Source: Maricurvus nonylphenolicus (lineage in GTDB: Bacteria; Pseudomonadota; Gammaproteobacteria; Pseudomonadales; Cellvibrionaceae). From it: a stretch of 64,000 nt of DNA. Under the pieces are notes generated by a model, which did not search any database, had not been told where the DNA came from, and was given only the letters and a program-made list of their open reading frames with translations. Positions 50,352 to 59,840 of this stretch are shown piece by piece. The stretch is taken from contig NZ_AP031498.1 in NCBI RefSeq assembly GCF_042854845.1, forward strand, positions 1,550,001-1,614,000. The letters are read 5' to 3'. The translations under genes and the position numbers were made by a program. Numbering within the stretch: the stretch's first letter is position 1; each line of letters opens with the position of its first letter.

Positions 50352-51560
50352 ATGACAAATCACGCTTATATCTACGACGCCGTGCGTACCCCGCGCAGTA
50401 AGGGTAAAAAAGACGGCAGCTTGCACGAAGTAAAACCCATTGATCTGGGTGCTGGTCTGCTGAAAGGCCTGCAGGCGCGTCACGATCTGGATACTTCTTA
50501 CGTTGACGACGTTGTTATGGGCTGTGTAACCCCGGTTGGTGAGCAGGGTTCCGATGTTGCCAAGATGATTGTTCAGAACGCCGATTGGGATGAGTCTGTA
50601 GCTGGTGTTCAGCTGGACCGTTTCTGTGCCTCTGGTCTGGAAGCTGTAAACATTGCCGCTCAGAAGATTGCATCTGGCTGGGAAGACTTGGTTGTTGCCG
50701 GTGGTGTTGAGTGTATGTCTCGCGTACCTATGGGCTCCAACGGTGGTGCTATGGGGGGCGACGCCGCTTTCCAACTGAAGTCTGGTTTCGTACCTCAGGG
50801 TATTGGTGCTGACGTGATTGCCAGCCTGGAAGGTTGGAGCCGTGAAGACGTTGATGCTTACGCACTGGAATCTCAAAAGCGTGCTACCAACGCCCGTGAT
50901 AACGGTTGGTTCGACAAGTCTGTTCTGCCTGTAACTGACAAGAACGGTCTGACTATTCTGGAAAAAGATGACTTCATCAAGCCTGACACTACCATGGAAG
51001 GCCTGGGTAACCTGAAAGCCTCTTTCGAAATGATGGGCAGCTTTGGTTTCGACGACGTTATCCTGAAAAAATACAACACCCTGGAAAAAGTTAACCACGT
51101 TCATACCCCAGGTAACTCTTCCGGTATTGTTGATGGTGCGTCTGCCGTTCTGATCGGTAGCGAGAAAGCCGGTAAAGATCTGGGCCTGCAACCACGTGGT
51201 CGCATTGTTGCCACTGCGGTTCTGGCTAACTGCCCAATCATCATGCTGACAGGCCCTGGCCCAGCTGCTAAGAAAGCACTGGACAAAGCTGGCCTGAAGC
51301 CTTCCGACATTGATCTGTGGGAAATCAACGAAGCCTTCGCTTCTGTTGCAATGCGCTACATGAAAGACCTGGATATCAGCCACGAAGTAACCAACGTTAA
51401 CGGTGGTGCGATTGCTATGGGTCACCCACTGGGTGCGACTGGTGCCATGCTGGTAAGCACCATGCTGGACGAGCTGGAGCGTCGCGGTGCCAAGCGCGCC
51501 ATGCTGTCTCTGTGTGTGGGCGGTGGTATGGGTATTTCTACCATTATCGAGCGTGTGTAA
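50352..51560 (+). CDS. acetyl-CoA C-acyltransferase (thiolase, FadA/FadI-like)
   Basis: 402 residues. Acylated nucleophile C92 in LDRFCASGLEAV, EINEAFA, the His of GGAIAMGHPLGATGA, and the second Cys in LCVGGGMG. All thiolase catalytic groups are present. It cleaves 3-oxoacyl-CoA with CoA as the last beta-oxidation step. Codon use is strongly biased (CTG, GGT, CGT, AAC), unlike the flanking accessory genes, suggesting high expression. AGAGG ribosome site. Followed at 76 bp by its partner bifunctional enzyme. Confidence 0.94.
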   Translation: MTNHAYIYDAVRTPRSKGKKDGSLHEVKPIDLGAGLLKGLQARHDLDTSYVDDVVMGCVTPVGEQGSDVAKMIVQNADWDESVAGVQLDRFCASGLEAVNIAAQKIASGWEDLVVAGGVECMSRVPMGSNGGAMGGDAAFQLKSGFVPQGIGADVIASLEGWSREDVDAYALESQKRATNARDNGWFDKSVLPVTDKNGLTILEKDDFIKPDTTMEGLGNLKASFEMMGSFGFDDVILKKYNTLEKVNHVHTPGNSSGIVDGASAVLIGSEKAGKDLGLQPRGRIVATAVLANCPIIMLTGPGPAAKKALDKAGLKPSDIDLWEINEAFASVAMRYMKDLDISHEVTNVNGGAIAMGHPLGATGAMLVSTMLDELERRGAKRAMLSLCVGGGMGISTIIERV

Positions 51561-51636
51561 GGCAGCTTTGAGCTAAACAGCCCTGAGCTAACGAAAGAAG
51601 CCTTAACGAACGAATACAGAATTTAGGAAAAAGACA

Positions 51637-53781
51637 ATGAGCGGATTTAATTACGAAAAAGATGCTGACGGTATCGTAACCGTTACTATGGACATGAACG
51701 GCCCGGTTAACTCTATGAGTGCCGAGTTCAACCCTCTGTGGAAAGAGATGATTGATAAACTGGAAAAAGAAGATGGCCTGACCGGTGTTGTTATTGCCTC
51801 TGCCAAGAAAACCTTCTTTGCCGGTGGTGACCTGAACTCTCTGCTGGCCGCTCAGCCAGAAAATGTAGAAGAGTTCTTTAACACAGTTGAAGACATGAAA
51901 GCCGACATGCGTCGCTTGGAAAAACTGCCTGTACCTGTTGTTGCTGCTATTAACGGTGCTGCACTGGGTGGCGGTTTTGAGATCTGTCTGTCTACCAACT
52001 ACCGTATTGCCTACGACCACAAATCTGTACAGCTGGGCCTGCCAGAAGTAAGCCTGGGTCTGCTGCCTGGCGGTGGAGGTGTTGTGCGTATGGTAAACCT
52101 GCTGGGTCTGGCAAACGCTCTGCCTTTCCTGATGGAAGGTAAAAAAGTTGTTCCTGCTAAAGCCCTGAAAGCTGGCATGATCCACGAGACTGTAGCATCT
52201 CTGGAAGAACTGGTACCACGTGCTAAAGCTTATATTCTGGAGCAAAAAGGTAACGAAGCTGCTGCGGTTCAGCCTTGGGACGTTAAAGGCTTTAAGATTC
52301 CTGGCGGTAGCGCTAACTCGCCTAAGCTGGCTCAGGTTATTACCGGTGCTCCAGCGATGTTGGCTCAAAAGACCCGTGGTCTGCTGCCTGCCCCTGAGCA
52401 GATTCTGGATTGTGCGGTAGAAGCGGCACGTCTGGACTTCGACACTGCCATGACCATTGAAAGCCGTGGTCTGACTTACCTGGCGGTTACCCCAGAAGCC
52501 AAAAACATGATCAGCACCTTCTTCTTCGGTCTGAACAAGGTTAACGGTGGTGCGTCTCGTCCGAAAGATGTTGAGCCTCAGCTGACCAAGAAAGTGGGTA
52601 TTCTGGGTGCCGGTATGATGGGTCAGGGTATTGCTTACTCTTCTGCCATGGCGGGTATCGAAGTTGTACTGAAAGACATCTCTGTTGAAGCTGCCGAGAA
52701 AGGTAAGGCTTACACTGAGAAGCTGCTGGACAAGCGCGTTTCTCGCGGTCGTATGACTGAAGAGAAAAAAGCCGAAGTACTGGCGCTGATCAAACCAACC
52801 GCTGACGATGCTGATCTGCAAGGTTGTGACCTGATTATCGAAGCTGTGTTCGAAAACATCGAGCTGAAAAACAAGATCACTCAGTCTACCGAACAATACC
52901 TGGCTGAAGGTGGTATCTGGGGTTCCAACACCTCAACCCTGCCTATCACTCAGTTGGCTGAAGCCTCTGAGAAACCAGAGAACTTTATCGGTATTCACTT
53001 CTTCTCCCCAGTAGACAAAATGCCATTGGTAGAAATCATCTGTGGTGAGAAAACCAATGACGTAGCCCTGGCCAAAGCCTTCGACTACACCCGCCAAATC
53101 AAGAAGACCCCAATCGTTGTTAACGATTCTCTGGCCTTCTACACCTCACGTACGTTCGGCACCTTTATGGACGAAGGTAACCGCCTGTTGGTTGACGGTA
53201 CTAACCCTGTTCGTATCGACAACGTTGCCAAAGCCGTTGGTATGCCTGTAGGTCCTCTGGCTGTTCAGGATGAGGTGAGCATTGAGTTGGCCCGTAAGGC
53301 CGGTGAAACCCACAAAGAAATGGGCGTATACGGTAAGTTCGGTCCTAATGATGTGCAGGAAGAAATCATCGACTTTATGATTACCCAGAACGGTCGCGGT
53401 GGTCGTTACCACGGTGGTGGCTTCTACGAGTACTCTGACGCTGGCAAAACCATCTGGACGCCAGTGGTAGAGAAATACTTCAACGCTGATTACGAGATCT
53501 CTGATCAAGACATCAAAGACCGTATCCTGTTCCGTCAGGTTATCGAAACCCTGAAGTGTCTGGAAACCAACGTACTGCGCAGCGTAGCTGACGGTAACAT
53601 CGGTTCCATCATGGGTATTGGTGCACCTGTTTGGACTGGCGGTTTCATTCAGTTCGTTAATACTTATGGTCTGGAGAAATTCCAAGCTCGCTGTGGCGAA
53701 CTGGCTGCCCAGTACGGTGAGCGTTTTGAGTGTCCAGCTATCGTAGCTGAGAAAATTGCTGCGGGTGAGACTTTCCAATAA
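51637..53781 (+). CDS. bifunctional enoyl-CoA hydratase/3-hydroxyacyl-CoA dehydrogenase (FadB/FadJ-like)
   Basis: 714 residues. The N-terminal crotonase domain (1-~190) has both hydratase glutamates, E115 (GGGFEICLS) and E137 (GLPEVSLG), and the PGGGG loop. The Rossmann domain of the dehydrogenase has GAGMMG at 324-329, and the C-terminal HAD domains run to the end (HFFSPVDKMPLVEI with the catalytic His). It performs the two middle steps of beta-oxidation. Same codon bias as the thiolase, with which it would form the trifunctional-type complex. Confidence 0.94.
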   Translation: MSGFNYEKDADGIVTVTMDMNGPVNSMSAEFNPLWKEMIDKLEKEDGLTGVVIASAKKTFFAGGDLNSLLAAQPENVEEFFNTVEDMKADMRRLEKLPVPVVAAINGAALGGGFEICLSTNYRIAYDHKSVQLGLPEVSLGLLPGGGGVVRMVNLLGLANALPFLMEGKKVVPAKALKAGMIHETVASLEELVPRAKAYILEQKGNEAAAVQPWDVKGFKIPGGSANSPKLAQVITGAPAMLAQKTRGLLPAPEQILDCAVEAARLDFDTAMTIESRGLTYLAVTPEAKNMISTFFFGLNKVNGGASRPKDVEPQLTKKVGILGAGMMGQGIAYSSAMAGIEVVLKDISVEAAEKGKAYTEKLLDKRVSRGRMTEEKKAEVLALIKPTADDADLQGCDLIIEAVFENIELKNKITQSTEQYLAEGGIWGSNTSTLPITQLAEASEKPENFIGIHFFSPVDKMPLVEIICGEKTNDVALAKAFDYTRQIKKTPIVVNDSLAFYTSRTFGTFMDEGNRLLVDGTNPVRIDNVAKAVGMPVGPLAVQDEVSIELARKAGETHKEMGVYGKFGPNDVQEEIIDFMITQNGRGGRYHGGGFYEYSDAGKTIWTPVVEKYFNADYEISDQDIKDRILFRQVIETLKCLETNVLRSVADGNIGSIMGIGAPVWTGGFIQFVNTYGLEKFQARCGELAAQYGERFECPAIVAEKIAAGETFQ

Positions 53782-53811
53782 GTCTTAATACCAAACAGTA
53801 ATATCGACACC

Positions 53812-53837
53812 AGGGCCTGGCGGTTCCATCAGGCCCT
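53812..53837. other. intergenic hairpin within the beta-oxidation operon
   Basis: AGGGCCTG and CAGGCCCT are exact complements with a 10-base loop between the bifunctional enzyme and the acyl-CoA dehydrogenase. There is no T-run; it may adjust mRNA stability or cause partial termination. Confidence 0.5.
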
Positions 53838-53858
53838 CTATCTAAAGCGAGAGTACTT

Positions 53859-55019
53859 ATGCGTAATTTCACTGAAGAACAAAATATGTTTCGAGAGGCT
53901 TACCGCAAGTTTCTGGAAGCTGAAATTGCTCCAAATATGGAGAAGTGGCGCGAAAACAATATTGTAGATCGCGAAGCGTTTGAAAAAGCCGGTGAGCAGG
54001 GCTTCCTGATGATCTGGCCAGAAGAGCAGTACGGTGGTCTGGGTGACCGTGACTTCCGTTACGAGCAAATTATTATTGAAGAAAATGCCCGCGCCGGCAC
54101 CGGTGAGTGGTTCGCTACTCTGCACAGCCGTTTAGTTGGCCCGTATATTGATCACTTCGGTAACGAAGAGCAAAAGCAACGTTGGTTACCTGACTGTGCT
54201 TCTGGTAAAAAGATCCTGGCCATCGCCATGACCGAACCGGATGCCGGAAGTGACCTGGCGGGTATGCGTTCAACTATCCGTGAAGAAGGCGATCACTACA
54301 TCCTCAACGGTTCCAAAACCTATATCTCCAACGGTATTAACGCCGACCTGGTGATTGTGGCCGCTAAGTCTGATCCAGACAACAACCCACACGCCATGAC
54401 TCTATGTGTGGTTGAGCGCGGTATGGAAGGTTTTGAGCGAGGTCGTAACCTCGACAAAATGGGTATGAAAGCGCAGGACACCGCTGAGTTGTTCTTTAAC
54501 AACGTGATCATTCCTAAAGAAAACATCCTGGGTGAGCCTGGTCACGGTTTCTTCTACTTGATGCAAGGTTTGGCTGAGGAGCGTTTGATTGGTGCTACTG
54601 GTGCGATTGCCAATGCTCGTCGTGCGTTCAACATGACGCGTGAGTTTGTTCTTGAGCGTAAAGTATTTGGTAAGCCATTGGCCTACATGCAAAACACCCA
54701 GTTCAAAATGGCAGAAATGGATGCCGAGATTGAAGTCTTGGAAACCTTTGTTGATGCATTGGTTGCTCGTCACAACGAAGGCAATCTAACTGTAAATATG
54801 GCTGCTAAAGCTAAGCTGCAGTGTACTGAGATTGAGTGGAAGATGCTGGATCTGGGCGTACAGCTGCACGGGGGTGCGGGTTACATGAAAGAATACCCCA
54901 TCTGCGGCATGTTCACTGATGCACGTATTAACCGCATCCTGGCGGGTAGTTCCGAGATTATGAAGCTGATTATCGGCCGTGACATTTTCTCCGAAAACTA
55001 CACCAGCAACTTAGATTGA
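53859..55019 (+). CDS. acyl-CoA dehydrogenase
   Basis: 386 residues. AMTEPDAGSDLAGM contacts FAD/substrate. The C-terminal region reads QLHGGAGYMKEYPICGMFTD and ILAGSSEIMKLIIGRD. The position used as base in medium-chain enzymes is Gly here, while E240-E241-R242 (LAEERLIG) lies where long-chain and isovaleryl-CoA enzymes keep theirs. That suggests long-chain or branched substrates. It introduces the 2,3-double bond, passing electrons to ETF. Part of the 50.3-55.9 kb operon. Confidence 0.93.
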   Translation: MRNFTEEQNMFREAYRKFLEAEIAPNMEKWRENNIVDREAFEKAGEQGFLMIWPEEQYGGLGDRDFRYEQIIIEENARAGTGEWFATLHSRLVGPYIDHFGNEEQKQRWLPDCASGKKILAIAMTEPDAGSDLAGMRSTIREEGDHYILNGSKTYISNGINADLVIVAAKSDPDNNPHAMTLCVVERGMEGFERGRNLDKMGMKAQDTAELFFNNVIIPKENILGEPGHGFFYLMQGLAEERLIGATGAIANARRAFNMTREFVLERKVFGKPLAYMQNTQFKMAEMDAEIEVLETFVDALVARHNEGNLTVNMAAKAKLQCTEIEWKMLDLGVQLHGGAGYMKEYPICGMFTDARINRILAGSSEIMKLIIGRDIFSENYTSNLD

Positions 55020-55032
55020 AAATTAGCACGTC

Positions 55033-55052
55033 ATACCCGCTTAGGCGGGTAT
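55033..55052. repeat. REP-like hairpin element
   Basis: ATACCCGC-TTAG-GCGGGTAT is a perfect 8-bp stem embedded in a CGTCAT...ATCCAG context, the layout of a common dispersed palindromic repeat of many bacteria. It lies in the gap between the acyl-CoA dehydrogenase and the SDR. Confidence 0.55.
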
Positions 55053-55084
55053 CCAGTGGCTTTTGAAATATAGAGGATTTTGTA

Positions 55085-55855
55085 ATGGATATTAATGGTA
55101 AGGTTGCCATCGTAACCGGTGGTGCTTCTGGTTTGGGTGAAGGTACCGTACGTCGTTATGTAGCTAACGGTGCAAAAGTTGCCATCTTCGATATGAACGA
55201 TGAGCGTGGTAACGCGATTGCAGAAGAACTGGGCGATGCGGTTATCTACCAAAACGTTAACGTTGCTGATGAAGACGCAGTGAAGTCTGCGTTGGCTGCT
55301 ACTGTTGAAGCTTTCGGCGCTGTACACATTTGTAACAACTACGCCGGTATCGGTAACGCCATGAAAACTGTTAGCAAAAAAGGTGCTTTCCCGCTAGACG
55401 CCTACAAGTTTGTTATCGATGTTAACCTGGTAGGTACCTTCAACGTTATGCGTCTGGCTGCCGAGCAAATGAGCAAGCAAGAGCCTGTTGATGCAGATGG
55501 CCAGCGTGGCGTTATTATGAATACCGCTTCTGTCGCTGCTTACGAAGGTCAAATTGGTCAGGTTGCTTACTCTGCCTCTAAAGGTGGTGTTGTAGGTATG
55601 ACCCTGCCAGCTGCACGTGACCTGGCAAGCTACGGTATTCGTGTAAATACCATCGTACCTGGTCTGATTCACACGCCGTTGTTCGACACTCTGCCTAAAG
55701 AAGCTTATGACAGCCTGTGCGCCAGCACCTTGTTCCCTCAGCGTTTAGGTAAGCCTGATGAAATTGCTCAACTGGCGCAGTCCATTGTTGAGAACGATTA
55801 CATCAACGGTGAATGTATCCGTATGGATTCCGGTATCCGTATGCAGCCTAAGTAA
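55085..55855 (+). CDS. SDR, 3-hydroxyacyl-CoA dehydrogenase type II-like
   Basis: 256 residues. NAD motif TGGASGLGEG near residue 12, active-site Ser in NTASVAAYEGQIGQ, YSASKGG, and C-terminal NGECIRMDSGIRM. The overall pattern is like the HSD17B10/type II 3-hydroxyacyl-CoA dehydrogenases, which oxidise branched or steroid-derived hydroxyacyl-CoAs. It is near the end of the codon-biased cluster and followed by a strong terminator. This could be the alternative dehydrogenase for 2-methyl-branched intermediates. Confidence 0.9.
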   Translation: MDINGKVAIVTGGASGLGEGTVRRYVANGAKVAIFDMNDERGNAIAEELGDAVIYQNVNVADEDAVKSALAATVEAFGAVHICNNYAGIGNAMKTVSKKGAFPLDAYKFVIDVNLVGTFNVMRLAAEQMSKQEPVDADGQRGVIMNTASVAAYEGQIGQVAYSASKGGVVGMTLPAARDLASYGIRVNTIVPGLIHTPLFDTLPKEAYDSLCASTLFPQRLGKPDEIAQLAQSIVENDYINGECIRMDSGIRMQPK

Positions 55856-55864
55856 GCTGCTGAT

Positions 55865-55903
55865 AAAAAAGCCGAGCACTCAAATGAGACTCGGCTTTTT
55901 TTT
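55865..55903. terminator. bidirectional rho-independent terminator
   Basis: A-run, GCCGAG, an inner small hairpin, CTCGGC, then eight T. It closes the thiolase-to-SDR transcript before the racemase-like gene. Confidence 0.88.
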
Positions 55904-55961
55904 CGTCGCTCTTGGATTAAATTGAAGTCGTCTTTTTTAGTTTTAGCATCAGGTGAAAATC

Positions 55962-57098
55962 ATGGGACCTTTAGCAGGTATCAAAATTATTGAAATGAAG
56001 GGCATTGGCCCTGGCCCCTATGCCGGTCAAATTCTGGCGGATCTGGGTGCCGAAGTGATTGTGGTTGAGCGTGCTTCCAAGCCAAACTCTATTGCGCCGC
56101 CTTCCGCCATGGATGTGAATTCCCGTGGTAAGAAAAGTATCGCTCTGGATTTGCGCAAGCCAGAAGGTCTCGATGCACTGATGAAGCTGGTAGAGCAAGC
56201 TGATGTTATCTTTGAAGGTAACCGCCCAGGCGTTGCCGAGAAATTAGGTTTTGGCCCAGATGCGTGTATGGCGCGCAACGAAAAGATCATTTACGGCCGC
56301 ATGACCGGCTGGGGGCAAACCGGTACTTTGGCACACTCCGCTGGCCACGATATGAACTATATCTCCCTGACAGGTGCCGCTGCTGCGATTGGTACCAAAG
56401 AGCGTCCTGTTCCACCACTGAACATTGTGGGTGACTATGCCGGTGGTAGTATGTTCCTGGTTGTGGGTATTTTGTCAGCGTTGGTAGAAGTACAGAAGTC
56501 TGGTAAAGGGCAGGTTATTGATGCCGCTATTACCGATGGTTCAGCTCACCTGATGAGTATGTTCTACACCATGAGTAAGCTGGGTGCTTGGAATTCTAAT
56601 CGTGAGTCCAACATGCTGGACGGTGGTGTACCTTACTACGCCGCTTATGAAACGGCTGATGGTAAACATATTTCTGTTGGCCCGATTGAGCCACAGTTCT
56701 TTGCCGAGATGGTACAAAAAGCCGGCATGCCAGAAAGCTTTATTCAGGATCAAAACAACCCTGAGAAGTGGGGCGAGATTAAAGCTACCATGACAGAAAC
56801 CTTTAAATCCAAAACCCGTGATGAATGGGCAGAGATTTTCGAAGGGAGTGATGCCTGTATTGCTGGCATTCTGGATATTCATGAAGCCGTTGAGCATCCA
56901 CATAACAAATCCCGCGAAACCTATATCGATGTAAATGGTGATATGCAGCCTGCACCGGCACCACGCTTTAGCCGTACCCAGTGTGCCGTACCTTCAGCGC
57001 CGCCCGCAGAAGGTGCAGATACCAAAGCGGTATTGTCTGCCTGGGGCTTCGACGACAGTGCCGTAGAAGCATTGGATCAAGCCGGAATTTTAACCTAA
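55962..57098 (+). CDS. CaiB/BaiF family, alpha-methylacyl-CoA racemase-like
   Basis: 378 residues from ATG 55962 (AGGTGA just upstream; a GTG at 55953 would add three residues). It begins GPLAGIKIIEMKGIGPGPYA, like AMACR, and has the GHDMNYISLTGA and GDYAGG stretches that hold the racemase His and Asp. Racemases interconvert 2R and 2S methylacyl-CoAs so that branched chains (pristane, phytol, sterol side chains) can enter beta-oxidation. A CoA-transferase role is the alternative. Genes on either side act on acyl-CoAs. Confidence 0.88.
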   Translation: MGPLAGIKIIEMKGIGPGPYAGQILADLGAEVIVVERASKPNSIAPPSAMDVNSRGKKSIALDLRKPEGLDALMKLVEQADVIFEGNRPGVAEKLGFGPDACMARNEKIIYGRMTGWGQTGTLAHSAGHDMNYISLTGAAAAIGTKERPVPPLNIVGDYAGGSMFLVVGILSALVEVQKSGKGQVIDAAITDGSAHLMSMFYTMSKLGAWNSNRESNMLDGGVPYYAAYETADGKHISVGPIEPQFFAEMVQKAGMPESFIQDQNNPEKWGEIKATMTETFKSKTRDEWAEIFEGSDACIAGILDIHEAVEHPHNKSRETYIDVNGDMQPAPAPRFSRTQCAVPSAPPAEGADTKAVLSAWGFDDSAVEALDQAGILT

Positions 57099-57143
57099 TT
57101 ACTTAGTCTGAACGCCTAGCGTAAAGCGAAAGAGAGCAGAACA

Positions 57144-57926
57144 ATGAGCGAATATGAAACAATTACCTACGCGGTAGAAAACCGCGTAGCCACCATTACC
57201 CTGAATCGCCCGAAAGCGATGAATGCGGTAAGCCAGAAAATGCGTCACGAGTTAAAAGCCGCCGTTGATGCATCTGAAGCTAACGATGATGTACGCGTAG
57301 TCGTACTGCGTGCAGAGGGTAAAGGCTTTACCTCCGGTACTGACCTGACCGAAGGTCTGGCGGGTTTTGAAACCATCGAAGATCAAATTATCGAAGAATA
57401 TAAGCCTGTAATTATGGGCATTGCTGAATCCAGCAAGCCTTACATTGCTTCTATCCACGGTGCCTGTGCTGGCGTTGGTGCTGGTATTGCACTGAGCTGT
57501 GATTTGGCGGTGATGGCTGAAGGTGCATTCTTGTATGTACCTTTTGCAGGTTTGTCTCTGGTACCAGACGGTGGCATGAGTCACTACCTGGTTGAAGCCA
57601 TGGGTTACAAGCGCGCTTACCAGGCCTTCCTGGAAGCCGGTCGTATTCAGGCCGATGAGTGTTTGCAGTACGGTATTGTTAATAAAGTTGTAGAAGCCGA
57701 CAAGCTGATTGAAAGTACTCAAGCATGGGCCGAAACCCTGGCTGAAGGTGCTCCTCTGGCGCAGAAGTATGGCAAGCAGATTATGCGCGGTGTTCACACC
57801 TCCAGCTTCGAAGAAACTCTGGGCAAAGAAGCCAAACTGCAGATCACCTGTTCTACCAGCCAGGACAGCCAGAGCGCTATCATGGCCTTCTTCGAGAAGA
57901 AGAAACCTGTTTTTGTGGGTAAGTAA
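57144..57926 (+). CDS. crotonase family, PaaG/isomerase-like (both hydratase Glu missing)
   Basis: 260 residues. Crotonase fold with oxyanion segments GKGFTSGTDL and ASIHGACAGVGAGIALSCD. The first hydratase glutamate position is G114 and the second is also not Glu, while D142 in LSLVPDGG matches the catalytic Asp of PaaG-type isomerases. It is therefore more likely an enoyl-CoA isomerase than a hydratase. It follows the racemase by 45 bp. A GTGGGT/ACCCAC hairpin overlaps its stop codon. Confidence 0.88.
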   Translation: MSEYETITYAVENRVATITLNRPKAMNAVSQKMRHELKAAVDASEANDDVRVVVLRAEGKGFTSGTDLTEGLAGFETIEDQIIEEYKPVIMGIAESSKPYIASIHGACAGVGAGIALSCDLAVMAEGAFLYVPFAGLSLVPDGGMSHYLVEAMGYKRAYQAFLEAGRIQADECLQYGIVNKVVEADKLIESTQAWAETLAEGAPLAQKYGKQIMRGVHTSSFEETLGKEAKLQITCSTSQDSQSAIMAFFEKKKPVFVGK

Positions 57927-57944
57927 AAGAACCCACTTAAATTT

Positions 57945-57981
57945 CCAGCTCTCTTCTTTGAGTGAGTAAGAGGGGAGCTGG
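57945..57981. other. hairpin region after the crotonase gene
   Basis: CCAGCTC pairs with GAGCTGG, extended by CTT/AAG with small bulges. No T-run follows. Possible terminator between the crotonase and the acyl-CoA synthetase. Confidence 0.4.
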
Positions 57982-58124
57982 TAACTCCTAATGGTTAATT
58001 CATTTGGGGGGAGAGATGAGGCAAAAAACTGCGAAGACAGTATCAACATAATATAAGCCTCAAACATATTGAAGCCGGATGATCGACCAAAACTCTCAAG
58101 GTAGATAACGCTAGGGAGCTTATC

Positions 58125-59756
58125 ATGACCTATGTTCATCCTATACAGCAGTTCTTAAAACGTGTGGAAGCAACACCACATAAGAGCTATTTACATCAGC
58201 CCAAAAGCGGTCAGTGGAAAACCTACAGCTGGTCTGAGGTAGATACTCAGGCAAGAACCATAGCTACAGCATTACAGGCACAAGGCTTTGAGAAAGGTGA
58301 TCGTATTGCGATTTTGGCTAAAAACTCCATGGAATGGATTGTGGCCGACCTGGCGATTGCTATGGCTGGCCTTATTAGTGTGCCTATCTATTCCACTGCC
58401 GGTGAAGACACCATAGCTTATGTGCTTGCGCACAGTGGTAGTAAAGCTATTTTTGTCGGTAAACTGGATGGTTATGAGGCTCTTAATGCCGCCAATCCGG
58501 GATTGCCAACTATTGGTTTTCCATACCCTGGTGTAGAAGCTGATATTCAGTGGCTGGATTGGCTGCAGCAATATTCTCCGCAGCAGGATATCGTGATTTC
58601 CGCATTGCAAGATACCTATACCATCGTTTATACCAGTGGCAGTACAGGCAACCCTAAAGGCGTTGTTTTAACTGCGGAGAATTTGGTTGCCGGTGCAACC
58701 GCTGTGGCAGATCTGTACCCCTCGGACGATGACAGCATGTTGTCCTATCTGCCTATGGCCCATATTACCGAACGTTGTTTGGTAAATATGTGTTCTCTAT
58801 TTTCTCAGGTGGAAATCTTTTTCAACGAATCGTTGGATACTTTTTTGGCAGATTTGCAACACGCCAAGCCAACGATTTTCCTTACTGTACCACGGTTATG
58901 GGCCAAGTTTCAGGCGCAGATTCTTGCCAAAATGCCTGATAAGCGTTTACAAAGAATTCTTTCCATTCCACTTATTGGAAGATGGTTTGCTGGTAAGATT
59001 CGCAAGCAATTAGGCTTTGGCTCTTGTCTGTCCTTTGGTTCCGGGACTGCCCCCATTTCTCCCAGTTTATTGCACTGGTGGGGCCGCTTGGGAGTTGATA
59101 TTGCCGAGGGATGGGGTATGACTGAGATCTCCGGGGCTGGCGCGAGTAATTCACCTTTTGAAACCTCTCGGTTGGGAACAATCGGAGTGCCATTGTCTTC
59201 GTTTGAATTTAAATTGGCCGATAATGGTGAATTATTAGTCCGAGGCGACTCTGTATTTAAAGAGTATTATAAAAACCCTGAGGCTACAGCCGATGCCTTT
59301 GAGGATGGTTGGTTTAAAACTGGTGATAAAGCCAAGCTTGATGCCAATGGCTCCTGGAGTATTACTGGTCGAGTTAAAGAGCAGTTTAAAACCGCTAAAG
59401 GTAAATACGTAGCGCCTGTACCTATCGAGAGTCTGCTTGAAGCCGATATCTTTATTGAGCAATCCTGTGTTGTAGGTTCTGGTATGTCACAGCCAGTTGG
59501 TTTGGTTGTTATCAGCGAGCAGCAAGGGGCGACCAAGGATGATGTTGAAAAATCATTGGTAACCACACTAAACAGCGTTAACAAACAGTTGGAATCACAC
59601 GAGCGTTTAGATCATATTGTGGTGGCCAAGCAGCCATGGAGTATTGAAAACGGTTTGTTGACCCCTACCTTAAAACTCAAACGTTCTGATATTGAGCAGC
59701 AGTTTACCAGCATGTTAGAACAGGGCTTTAGTGACCAGGTGATTTGGCAATCCTAA
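58125..59756 (+). CDS. AMP-dependent acyl-CoA synthetase (long-chain FadD-like)
   Basis: 543 residues. AMP/ATP P-loop YTSGSTGNPKGV (T170-S171-G172-S173-T174-G175), LPMAHITER, EGWGMTEISG, the GWFKTGDKAKLD motif and a C-terminal ITGRVKEQFKTAKGKYVAP. It activates a carboxylic acid to its CoA ester for beta-oxidation. The sequence resembles the long-chain (ACSL/FAA) group. AGGGAG lies 6 bases before the start. A decayed copy of its 3' end is found at 60713-60815. Confidence 0.92.
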   Translation: MTYVHPIQQFLKRVEATPHKSYLHQPKSGQWKTYSWSEVDTQARTIATALQAQGFEKGDRIAILAKNSMEWIVADLAIAMAGLISVPIYSTAGEDTIAYVLAHSGSKAIFVGKLDGYEALNAANPGLPTIGFPYPGVEADIQWLDWLQQYSPQQDIVISALQDTYTIVYTSGSTGNPKGVVLTAENLVAGATAVADLYPSDDDSMLSYLPMAHITERCLVNMCSLFSQVEIFFNESLDTFLADLQHAKPTIFLTVPRLWAKFQAQILAKMPDKRLQRILSIPLIGRWFAGKIRKQLGFGSCLSFGSGTAPISPSLLHWWGRLGVDIAEGWGMTEISGAGASNSPFETSRLGTIGVPLSSFEFKLADNGELLVRGDSVFKEYYKNPEATADAFEDGWFKTGDKAKLDANGSWSITGRVKEQFKTAKGKYVAPVPIESLLEADIFIEQSCVVGSGMSQPVGLVVISEQQGATKDDVEKSLVTTLNSVNKQLESHERLDHIVVAKQPWSIENGLLTPTLKLKRSDIEQQFTSMLEQGFSDQVIWQS

Positions 59757-59840
59757 AGCCTTATTGCGTACGTCAAGCATTTGCGATGCTCGCGGGTTAG
59801 ATATTGAGAATTCGTTCTTACATAGGGAGTTGTACTTATT

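Noticed and set aside
50334..51425. A 363-codon open frame antisense to the thiolase
   Set aside because: Shadow of the codon-biased thiolase gene; no ribosome site and no recognisable domain.
51544..52896. A 450-codon open frame antisense to the bifunctional beta-oxidation gene
   Set aside because: It lies wholly opposite a gene with all catalytic motifs; its protein is rich in Phe, Gln, Thr and Asn with no known pattern, as expected from the reverse of strongly biased codons.
57252..58139. A 295-codon open frame antisense to the crotonase
   Set aside because: Opposite a clear crotonase gene and its intergenic hairpins; no coding features of its own.
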